Shown here one piece after another: positions 52,670 through 63,100 of a stretch of DNA of 64,000 bases. The translations under genes were made by a program, and so were the position numbers. The first letter of the stretch is position 1; each line of letters starts with the position of its first letter. This stretch comes from Phallusia fumigata (taxonomy: Eukaryota > Chordata > Ascidiacea > Phlebobranchia > Ascidiidae). The stretch lies in the NCBI GenBank assembly GCA_008931825.1, contig QXVZ01025851.1, forward strand, positions 1 through 64,000, in the 5' to 3' direction. The notes under the pieces are model-generated. The model was not told where the DNA came from and searched no databases. It worked only from the letters and a program-made list of their open reading frames with translations.

Positions 52670-53204
52670 CTTTAATTTGACAAAGTTTTGTAACTTTTCA
52701 CCCAAAGTCGGTAAACTTAGTTTTCTAAAGCAAATAATATAATAAAAGTGTACAAGAGTGTAGAGACTGAAACGATCTGAACTTAAATGAATCAACAACA
52801 AGAGCCGAAATCTGATGACGACATTTTGCTACAAAGGAAACATTGCAAACCAGGGGGTTTCCCAAACATGTTGCTAAACGATCAATGAAAATTTTAAAAA
52901 CGACCATAATTTGTTAGGAAAATATAAACTAAATTAAATTTACAAATTTTGCAAATAAAAACTGCACCGGAAACAACTTTGCAATAAATTAAAATTCTTT
53001 GAAAATAATTATTATGTTTTAACCCTTTTCTTTTTTTTAGGGGCGTAATTTTCGAAAAGGGCGGGAAGAAATCAGCTGTTTTCGTTGGAGGGAAAATCGC
53101 GCGGAAAAAATGGTTTTTAACTTTGCCTCCAAATTTACTTGCCTTTGACGATCTCAGACGACCGCTTATTTTTCCAGAACAAACATTTAAGAAAAGAACG
53201 AAAA
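52670..53204. promoter_or_regulatory. Divergent upstream region shared by an astacin gene and the PRDM9-type gene
   Basis: The start codons at 52669 (minus) and 53205 (plus) are about 535 bp apart, so the two genes share this region. Near the PRDM9 side, AAAATCGCGCGGAAAA (about 53092-53108) contains an E2F-like TTCCGCGCG on the minus strand. No TATA box is clear. A shared promoter and germline co-expression are inference from the layout. Confidence 0.45.
53162..53177 (+). promoter_or_regulatory. Unpaired 3' splice site just before the PRDM9-type start codon
   Basis: TTATTTTTCCAG|AAC ends at 53177, 27 bases before the ATG, with no obvious donor upstream. In Ciona many mRNAs receive a short spliced leader, so this is a candidate trans-splice acceptor. 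An ordinary 5' untranslated intron is the alternative. Confidence 0.35.
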
Positions 53205-56200
53205 ATGGCGGACAAAGCGGCCGATTGGAACGAGGATGTGGAAAGAGTAATGAAACTTTTTGATGAATGGAACGGCTTTGAGAGAGTTCCGACCAAAGAA
53301 ATCTTGAAGAAGGTTAAAATGAGAATTTCTCTGGAAAAGCTTTTTAAACCAGAAGAATACGAAAAGATTTGCAAGTTTGAGAAGAAAAGAATTCGAAATA
53401 TTGGCAACAATTTGACTGTAATGATGTACTTAGGTGAGTTTGTTAATTTTTCTGCCAGCAATTTTAAATATCAAAGCTAAATTTTGTATCCAGGGATGCC
53501 GTTGCCACCTGAAAATGCTTTAAGGGCAAAAGTGGGCCTGCCCCCTCGAGGAGGTTTCAAAGCAAAAGTTTCGTCCGATTCAGAAAGCGATGAAGAATGG
53601 AAACCTTACAGGCCTGTTCAACCCACAAAGAAAATGCCTGGATTTTTAAGTAAATTATGTTGTTAAGTTCAAGAATAGATTTATCATAATAAACATATCA
53701 AACTTATTAGGTGTGTCTGACCTGATAAAAAGAAAGAAGTTTATTGCCAAGGTGAGTTGGCTAATAAGGACTAACATATAGTTTGTTCCATATTTCCAAA
53801 TTTTGGTTTAATGCATAAAAAGCTACTCCTCAAATCAGCTCTTAGCATAGGTTTTGAACTTTTATGCTGCAAAAAATGTCCATAAACAACAAAACTATTC
53901 TGCATGAATTACACAATTAAAAAAGTTTAAGTTTGTGTAAGTAGTATTTTCTGCATTTTGTAAACATGAAAAAATCACTAAAGTGTACAGGGTTTATCAA
54001 TAACGTGCAAATTCTGAGATTTAATTGTTAATTAGCATGTTTGACAATAGACCATTAATTTAGCATAGTTTTTGACATACATTGGTTGCAGAATTGCATG
54101 GTTGATAATGAGAAGCATGTTGATGCACCTGAATCTGAGGCACTCAAAAATGTAAAGAAAAATATTTGTAAGTACATTTTGGAATAAAGCAACTTACCAG
54201 CGATGACACAAAATTTTTGCTTCTAGCTCTTCCACCTAAAGAGCCAAAGAAAAAGAAACCAACTGGTGAAAAGAAAAAAGTAAGCATGTTGTATAATTTT
54301 TACCATTCGCTAATTATAGGTTTGATTTTTTCTGTTTTAATAAAACACAACTTATGGGTGTTAAATTCAAAGTGCTTAAAGTAATAAAATGACACATCCA
54401 AAAGGCAAAGATAGCAGATTGGCAGTACAGTGTAACTCATTGTGAAGGCTGTACCATACCTTTTGAGGATTTTTCCTGCATATGGTTCCAAACTGCCATT
54501 CTTAAAAAAAACAGGCAGTTTGTGCATACCACAAAAATGATTTATGTGGTACAACAATTTTTTGGTGTGGCATACCTGATTTTTTATTTAATAATAATTA
54601 AAGTTACTATCAATTGTTACCTCAATTTATTTCATTAATAAGTGTTTTGATGCAGCCAAAGAGTGAAGCTACTGCAACGGAAAATGATGAGCCACGATAT
54701 CCGAAACGAGACATCAGCAGAAAAACTTATAAGGAACCTGAAGTGCCAACTGAAGACGATTTTATATGTAAGAGAATCACAGACAGTCTTTTTCACTGTC
54801 AATATATTGTTGTTTCCCACCTTACAAAGCATTTGTAATACAGTTTGTGATGAATGCGAAAAACTACATTTGGGAGATTGTCCAACTCATGGAGGCTATA
54901 AACATGTTGCTGACACATTAGTTAAAATGGTAAACTAGTTTTATTTATCTTATATAGCCGATCGCTATAATAATCCGTGAGCAACTCCTACGAAGTTTTG
55001 TACCAAGCTTATTGTGTAAAACGTATTGTAGACGTTTAAAGTTGACGCTGCACAAGCCGAAGACAAATATTAATGTACATGTTGAACTTAAAGTAGGTGG
55101 ACAATATCCATCAGTGATGAAAACTAGTAAAATATTACATACACATTAATAGCAAAAAGAGCTTAAATTTGACAAACAGTAACTAAAATTTATTGTTATA
55201 TATCACAAAAAAGCTTCACATCTGAAAAACAAAACAAAAAATGCTGAAACATGTTTGGTATTTGTAATCTCAAAAATGTATTTTGTTTGCAAAGGGATTA
55301 AAGGAACGTGCCAGGCGAACCTGTCCTAAAGGAATCAGCATCGGACCATCTCACATCAGATCTGGTGGCAAGGGAGCATGGTGTGACCAGGAATTTCCCA
55401 AACACACCGTGTTCGGACCTTATGAGGGTGTAATTGTGTCAAGAAACAATCTGAGTCAACTTGAACAGCTGTTTGAGGGTGGATATGCCTGGGAGGTAAA
55501 TATGATCAATTTAAGTTTTTGGTTAGTGATAAAATTACCTATACAGCATTAAACATATATTTTTGTTGCCAAATTTACCTATTCTAAGTAGTTATCTAAA
55601 ATTTTGACCTGTTTTAGATTTACAAGAAAGGAAAGTTGTCCCATTATATCGATGGAAGCGATGTGAAGAACAGCAACTGGCTTCGTTACATTAACTGTGC
55701 AAGGTTCGTGAAAATCAATTTTTTTATTCGGATTTCTGACTATATTTTAAGAAATTCAAAAAACTTAGATAGTTGTTTGCCTACATTGTTTGTGGTTTGC
55801 AAAGTTACAACAAGTTCTTGTCTTTTCTTTGTTGATGCCAAAGTAAAATATTATTTCAACTTTGTCGTGGGGAACTAAAAATAAATTAAACTTAAAAATG
55901 CCAATTTTTTTAGGAACGAGGAGGAACAAAACTTAATCGCATATCAATACAAGGGAAGAATTTACTATCGGTTGTATAAACCAGTGAAAAGGGGTGTTGA
56001 GCTGTTGGTTTGGTACGGAAAACAATATGCAGAACACCTGGGAATTCCTACTGAATATAAGAAGAAAATTGCTGAAATGGAAAAACTCTTGAAACCACGA
56101 ATCTGCTTGGGTATGTTTCCTCAGTGGTAGATGCAATTTAACAATGGAATTGTGATGTAAAATTTTGCCATATTTTGATAAAAAAACACTTGACAATGTT

Positions 56201-56868
56201 ATTTTTTCCACAAAAAAAAGTTTGTGTTGTAGTACTCATTTTTTTGGTGTAAGTATGCCATTGTTTTTTTGCCCATCAAGCCTCTGTGACGTCATTAATT
56301 AAGGCTTGTGATTGTGACGTAACAAAACTATTTTTTCACGACAGACGATTATTCTCCGTGCAACAAATGCGAGAAAGTTTTCATCAACGACGTGAGTCTG
56401 GCGAAACACATGAAATTGAAACATCCCGATCGCTCGGTGGTGAAACGACACAAATGTCCCTGGTGTGATTATTCCACTGATAATATGGGGGACTTAAAAC
56501 GCCACGAACGGACCCATACAGATGAAAAACCTTTTCAATGCGAAATTTGTCAGAAAAGGTTTACACTGATGGGCCACTTAAAGACACACGCATTAATTCA
56601 CAGTGGTGTTAAACCACACAAGTGTAAAGTTTGTGGCAAATGTTTTAACCTGCTCAGCAGCTTGCGCCGACATCATAAAACTGTCCATGAAAAGTCTGCC
56701 GAGTATTTGTGTCAGTTTTGTGGTGATAAGTTTGGGGAAGCTGGTCACCTTAAAATCCACATTCGAACTCACACAGGCGAGAAACCTTATTCCTGCAAAT
56801 TTTGCGACAAAAAGTTTAGACACTCAAACAGCCTTCGAAAACACGAACGCACCCACAATAAAAATTAA
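53205..56868 (+). CDS. PRDM9: PRDM9-type histone methyltransferase with six C2H2 zinc fingers, 11 exons
   Basis: Exons: 53205-53433, 53494-53649, 53711-53751, 54092-54167, 54227-54279, 54656-54767, 54844-54929, 55295-55495, 55618-55703, 55914-56110, 56345-56868; 586 residues. Order of parts: KRAB-like segment (about 35-80, FKPEEYEKICKFEKKRIRN), SSXRD-like DSESDEEWKP (105-114), lysine-rich linker, zinc knuckle C224-xx-C227...C235-xx-H238, PR/SET domain (about 252-400; FGPYEG, WLRYINCARNEEEQNL, ELLVWYG), one separate C2H2 finger (C418) and five tandem fingers to the C-terminus. PRDM9 trimethylates H3K4 (and H3K36) in meiotic nuclei, and its fingers place recombination hotspots in mammals. The match runs the length of vertebrate PRDM9, including the linker before the knuckle. 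The fingers are few and dissimilar, unlike the near-identical finger arrays of mammals, so hotspot duty is not implied. PRDM11-type proteins lack the SSXRD-like piece. Confidence 0.9.
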
Positions 56869-58157
56869 CCACTGAGTAAATTTTAACGGATTTTTTAATG
56901 TTTGATTTTATTAGCACAGAATCGTTTATACCAAGCGTTGCAAACACTGTTAAGCATGTGTTTATTTTGTTCATTGTTAATTCAATTGTTCGTGCTGTGA
57001 CGTTATAATTGTTGAATGCTTGTTTTTTAAAAGTTGTTACGTCATTGTTAAGGATTGCCTGCATACTTGTTTATTGACCAGGGTGGCTAAGTTTGAACCG
57101 TGTTAGCGTTTTTATACATATCCCATACCTTGAAAAGTTATGTGAACTTTATGGTGAAAAAACAATTAAGCTGTCAAAGCATCAGGATAGAAAATTTTTC
57201 AAATAAACTGGTTTTATTCACTTTTTTCAGTAAGGACAAAGTTAACAACGGCACAAAAATTTTTATGAGTCTGCAGCCACACAGGTTTATGAAATGACGT
57301 TTTCCCAAACGCCCAGCTCCCGTTTCTTGCGGATCAAACATAAAACCAATTAGACCCAGAAAACTATGTTAATTGGCGCAAGTGACGCAAATTTTCAGTA
57401 AAATAGGGCCCATAAGAATAAAGCTTCGTTCCTTATATTTATTTTGTATAACCTTAAACCACTGAAGAATGATATCACGTTTAAAACACAATGAAGTCTA
57501 GGTATGAAGCTATGCTCCATTTGCGAAAACAGATATGATTCGGGGTGCTATAAGCGCGTAAATGACCTAATGGCAGAATCATGGGCCAAGGCTTCCGAAT
57601 TCTGGTTGTAGACTGAGGTGATTTCTTGTGTGTCCTTGTAGACATTTTGTGCTATCTTGCTCTGATTTTTACGGCAACACATACACGTTAATAGCTTGAA
57701 TTTTGCCACAGGTGAAACACAGGCCTTATCACACTCCATTTATTTTTGGTCGAAAGTTTATCGGTAATGACGGCTAATTTTAACTTAGTCGTGTCGTAAT
57801 CGATACGTTTTGTGGATTGTCACAAACCAGTTTAACCTTTCAGGTAATTGTAAAACAAATTGGATTCTTATAAGCTGCAAAGGCTAAATTAAAGCCAATA
57901 TGTTTTTCAACATACGCGCTAGAGCGTTTTCTGAAATTCATCGCATTACTAATTTCCACTGTATCCTGTTTATTTCCCACTAGTTATATTTTGTCGTTGT
58001 TTAGTTTGTTTTTACTCAGGGTGTAATTATTCATCACACAGTTTTTCGTGCAATGGTAGATGCGAGAAACTAGACGAAATAAGGAATGGTTTTAGAAACC
58101 TAACCTTAGCACATATAAAGTTGCTGGCCTAGAAAGACAACGAAAAAGTCTGAATAA

Positions 58158-58283
58158 GAAGATACAAGCCAGTACTTTGTATAAAACTTTTTTACGTTTT
58201 GACAAACGCTGATCTTGATGAGGACAACAGCGTTTGTCGAAACGTAGAATATGTTGGGGGGGGGGGGACTGGCTTGTATCTTC
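58158..58283. repeat. Double inverted repeat with a hammerhead-like core
   Basis: Outer arms 58158-58173 and 58268-58283 (GAAGATACAAGCCAGT) are perfect complements. Inner arms 58193-58211 (TACGTTTTGACAAACGCTG) and 58228-58246 match at 18 of 19 positions. The loop and right arm read TTGATGAGGACAA...TTGTCGAAACGTA, which resembles the hammerhead core CTGATGAG...CGAAAC with one change in box 1. A run of 12 G follows at 58256-58267. A Penelope-like retroelement origin is possible because such elements carry these motifs, but no reverse transcriptase is seen. Confidence 0.6.
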
Positions 58284-59639
58284 CTATTGAGAACATTTAA
58301 ACCGTGAATTATGTACCTACCAACAAAAATAGAATTACAGCAACAAAAACAGCAAATATTAAAAGGCATAATTTGAAACGTTGTACAAAATGGTTTTATA
58401 TTAAACACTCGCTTTATAGAATCTACAGTTTGTATCAATCAGCTCATAGGCTTTTAGCTTGCAAACTGTCGACACAAAAGTACGTTGTGTAATACGTAGC
58501 TGATGTAGATCAAGTCACTACTATTGTTTTTACGATGCGACGCCTTTGGAAAGTTTGGTTTGACGCAACAGCGATTCGAATTTAATAAAGACGCATATTA
58601 TCAAAGTTGTATTTATTGATGCATATAAACAGTTCAGCTACAAAACGGAATTTTTGCGCGGCGTCTTTCGGAATTATCCGAAAATTACAACGACGCACTA
58701 AGGCGTGGCGAGGCGCAGTTTGAGAACCACAGCACTCTGTTGTTGCAGCAAACCCTTTTAAATGCTGGGGGAATTTGAGAACAAACTATATTTCGTAATA
58801 AGCAGCGTCAAATGGCCACTTTCAATCCATTTAGGTTTTTTAATTAGCGTATATATTTGTGTTTTTTTAAACTAAACCAAGCAATTATCGTTGCTTGTAG
58901 TATATGCTTTCTCTAGCATTTAATGAACTTATCTGTGGCCTATTTCCCTATTTCCCTAAATTAAAAGAAGAAGACAATGTAGTTTGAAACACCTAATGTG
59001 TAATTGATTTTCGCATAAATTTTATTTTAACGAGCTTAAAATTTTTGAATTTATATACCTGGCATTGTTTAAATGCACTTTCTGCGCTTACAGCCTCACC
59101 ATGCAGTTATAAGCAGAAAAATAAATATACCACAAGAGCAGTGAACAGCACGTTGCTCTACATTTAAACAAGTTGTTACTGGCGAACACCGCAGACAATT
59201 TGACTTCCTCTAAATTTGCTAGAAAAAGTTGTGCATTTCTAAAGGGCATCCCAACTTGTATTTAAATGTTGATTTCCTGCTTCACCCGCATTTCTGCTGT
59301 TTTATTTTAGTTTTACTGATGTAAGACTGTTCTACATTGCCTCGTATGTTTTGTGAAATATGATCCTGCGTTCTCAGTCCACTTTCCTGCATCATCATTT
59401 CTGACTAACTGTTTTTTTTCGAAATACCGTTTATTTCTGTTTGTTTTTTCATCCCATAATTATTTTAGCTATCACGTAATCTTGCATGTGATGGAAAGTA
59501 CGGATACCCAGCTGAAATAACATATGTATTGTAGAAAGCAAACCCTGAAAATCAGAATGATTCCAAGAAAACAGAGAAAAAGAAGGACGAGGCAGTGAAG
59601 TTTTCACGCAAAAAAAATTAGGAAATAGTTCGGCACGCC

Positions 59640-59864
59640 TCAAGGGTAAACTGAAACAAGCATTCCCCCCCAGACAATTAGCATTAAGTCAAAAAACAGA
59701 TGACCACGGTAAAATGCTGTCATCCAAGTTAACATTGTGTAAATGCTAGCTGGTGCAACTTTGGTGTTGGACAATGCCCATGCATACATGAAAGCAAGCG
59801 GGATAGTGGTTAGCTGCACGAAGGCTAGCTGGTGAAGGGAGTTGTAGATTCTGTTATCGTTCAC
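59640..59864 (-). other. Unassigned 74-codon frame with hydrophobic segments
   Basis: On the minus strand an open frame includes NSLHQLAFVQLTTIPLAFMY and FYRGHLFFDLMLIVWGGML, which could be two membrane segments. There is no ATG at its head; GATAACAG at 59851-59844 could be a splice acceptor. No partner exon was found and I do not recognise the family. It may be a terminal exon, a decayed copy or chance. Confidence 0.18.
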
Positions 59865-60149
59865 TTAACCATTTAATGAGAAAAAACATGAAAACCATAA
59901 TAACGCACCATATGCAGGCGCTCCTGTCAAACGTGCATATGATGCTTTATTATTGCTTTTGTTTTTTAATTATAAAGTGTGTCCTTGTGTTTATCCTACA
60001 CTGTCTTCGTTTGTTTGTGTTGTTAGCTCCACTTCAGACCAACGTCAGAATTTTGACAAACTTTATGTCAACACAAGCCTTGTAAGAAGTTGTTTTGTTG
60101 CGTAGAGATTTTTGTTAATGTTAATTTGTGAAAAATACAACCTTGCAAA

Positions 60150-63100
60150 ATGGAACAAAGTGCGGAGAAGACAACACAAAGAAAAAGGTGAGTTTCAATT
60201 GTTGACTTTCTACTAACTATGTACAGCTATTGGTTCCACACACTGAAATGTTGTTGTTACCAAATGCCGCCCATGCCATGATTAATTTTTGCATCTGTCA
60301 CAGATACTTCCTGTCTAATTCCAATTCCTCGCTGCGTTTCTTTCATCTTCCTTCCCACTATAACGAAAATGTAATAACAGCTCTTAGATCCTTTTGTATG
60401 CAGATGTTTTTAAACAGTTATTTCGGTCTGATCTATAAGTAAACGCAACATTTAAATCTTGTTGTTGCCGTAGCACATAAGTACTGGGGTGTGATCGTCG
60501 TAAAACAAAAACTAAAAACATTTTGTTACGTTTTTGACACGTTTGTTTTTGTGATTTTTTCCTCGAAATAAATCCCTGATCGCGTTATGCTTACACCGTC
60601 GAGCTACTTTTTATTAGATTTTTTCGATTCGTGAAATTCGAGTATTACTTTGTTAGAGCAATGCCGTTTATATTTATTGCTCAGGCAATCACAAGTGATC
60701 GAAATTAAAACCCGCAACCTTGCGAGCACATGACAGTCGCGATAGTCACTCAGCCATCAAAACCGATTCGGTATCGCAATAACGTCGTTGCACACAATAA
60801 AATTCGACTTTTGCTAGACACTGTTATACATCACATTTCTTTACGTAGCAGTAGATCTTAAAAGCGTTATGATAACCATTATTTTCCAGACTTGTTTGGA
60901 GTCGTTCATCTGAGTTCATGTTTACTTTGCTGGGCTACAACATTGGGCTTGGAATGCTGTGGAGATTTCCCTATCTCTGCTACAGAAACGGCGGAGGTAA
61001 CTTAACCTTGCCAAAATAAATGCCAAATAAAATCCCATCAAAACCTCGAAAGCCCGTGTACTTTCTACATATTTATGTTGAGTTTTGTCTTTATTTTCAT
61101 CATATCCCTCAAGCCTCATGCGTTTTAGATCAAAAATTCAAATACCAGCAATGCTTGATATTAACAGGCATTTTTACCCTGAACTACTTTTTTTGTGCAG
61201 TTTATTTTTTTGCAGTTTTTACCTATTGATTTTGTTGGTTACCAGGGGCATTTCTTATACCCTATCTTCTATCCTGTATTGTGATTGCGATTCCTTTCTA
61301 CACCTTTGAGATTGGTTTGGGCCAATTCACTAGGAGAGGAAAATTAGGAGCTTGGGATCAAATTCCTCTAATGAAGGTACGCGAAATTAAGTTAGATTAC
61401 TTTTACCTCTCTCAAAATCATAGGCTGGGTACGCTATTATGCCCCTAACGGTATTGCATGAAATTCGTTTTAGGGTCTGGGTGCAGCAGGTATGATGACG
61501 TCATCGTGGTCTTTGATTCCCTACATGTTAATTATGGGATGGTGCATTATGTTTTTCGTCAACTCTCTCACAACAGGAAATCTCCCTTGGACAACGTGCG
61601 GTATGTTTACAATGCTATTCCCTTTATTTAGTCATTAACAAACTTGGCAACATATTTGCCCCTTTTATAATTTGAAAACTCGTATTTCTGCAAACTTCTT
61701 TATTTATTTAATCTTTTATCAATCTATTAATACCGCAAAAGTTACATTTGCTTCTTTTGTCAAGATTAAGGCTAATTGATCAATCAGCAATAACCGTCGT
61801 TTTGCAGACAACAGTTGGAATACAAATTCCTGTTTGCCAATGTTACGCATCAACGGTAATTTAACAAGTGGCAACATCCCATCTCTGCTGATTAGCGAAA
61901 ATGCTACCGCAACCAACACTCTTCCTCAAGTTGAATTTTGGAGGTAATAGCAAGCGGAGCGGAGCAAATGAATAAATATTGACTGATGTGAACTAATCGA
62001 AATACGTTCGAAAAGAAATACGGTTAAGATTTGAGTTGTATAACTGATACAGCTTTGACAAAATAACCGTTTTTCCTTATCAGCACAGTTGCCTTGTGTT
62101 CGCAAGGTTGTTAGTTCTAATCCTGTCTCGGTCGCTTGTGTTTGTCTGAGCAAAAAAACTTAAGCGGCTTTGCCCAGCAAAACTCGAAGGGTTGACCCAA
62201 AAAAACAGCAAAACTCGAAGGGTTGACCCCAAAAAACCAGCAAAACTCGAAGGGTTGACCCCAAAAAACCAGCAAAACTCGAAGGGTTGACCCCAAAAAA
62301 CCAGCAAAACTCGAAGGGTTGACCCAAAAAAACAGCAAAACTCGAAGGGTTGACCCCAAAAAACCAGCAAAACTCGAAGGGTTGACCCCAAAAATCGAGA
62401 AAACACGATAACATGATTCAACTGAATTGAAATGAGGCAGGTAGCTCGACGGTAGACTCGTTACGAGCATAACGCATTCAGGTATTGTCCCGCCCTCCGA
62501 GGATAATAAAGAAACCCACATTTTTAAAAATCCTAAAAAGTAACAGTGGCTATGATTTAAACCAAGAGATGTAAAACAATGAAAAACCTTCCGACCTATT
62601 TATATTTTATTTCAGACACAAAGTTCTGCAAATATCTTCAGGTTTCGAGGACAATGGTTCTGGCTTCAACACAACAATGTTCTTGTTTTTGTCGTTGGCC
62701 TTTGTCACCGTTTTCATGGTAACGATTAACGGCGTTAAATCAAGCGGAAAGGTACCTTCAAAAATGAAAACAAGTATTTCGAAAGTTTTATTTAAACGTT
62801 AAATATAAGCAGTCGCGTTAACAATCTGAATTTAAAAAACAAGCTCTCCTTTTTAGCAGAAAAAGAAAATTTTTCCAAATATTTTTTTTCTTTTAACAGG
62901 TGGTATATTTTACAGCAACATTTCCCTACGTAATGTTGTTTGTTCTTCTTGTGCGCGGCCTAACACTAGATGGCGCATGGAAGGGTGTGGAAATATTCAT
63001 TTTTCCGAAAATGGAAATGTTACTGAAACCTTCGGTAAGTAATACAGTACGTTTTGTTTTGAACTATGATGCATTGAAAACAATACTATTGAATCAAAAA

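Larger units (their letters stand above)
56869..60149. other. Intergenic between the PRDM9-type and SLC6 genes
   Basis: AATAAA at about 57198 and 57416 are candidate polyadenylation signals for the PRDM9-type gene. A long inverted repeat lies at 58158-58283 and an unassigned minus-strand frame at 59640-59864, both listed separately. GGCGCAGTTTGAGAACCACAG near 58706-58730 looks like one end of a hAT element, but I cannot find its partner. Nothing else is recognised. Confidence 0.45.

Noticed and set aside
53139-53204. Longer N-terminus for the PRDM9-type protein from a non-ATG codon
   Set aside because: The frame is open, but the first ATG is at 53205 and a likely splice acceptor at 53175-53177 falls within the extension.
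62080-62521. Three overlapping minus-strand frames of 84-134 codons with repeated WGQPFEFC-like motifs
   Set aside because: They are generated by the minisatellite: all three frames stay open because the unit lacks stops. The region is an intronic SINE.
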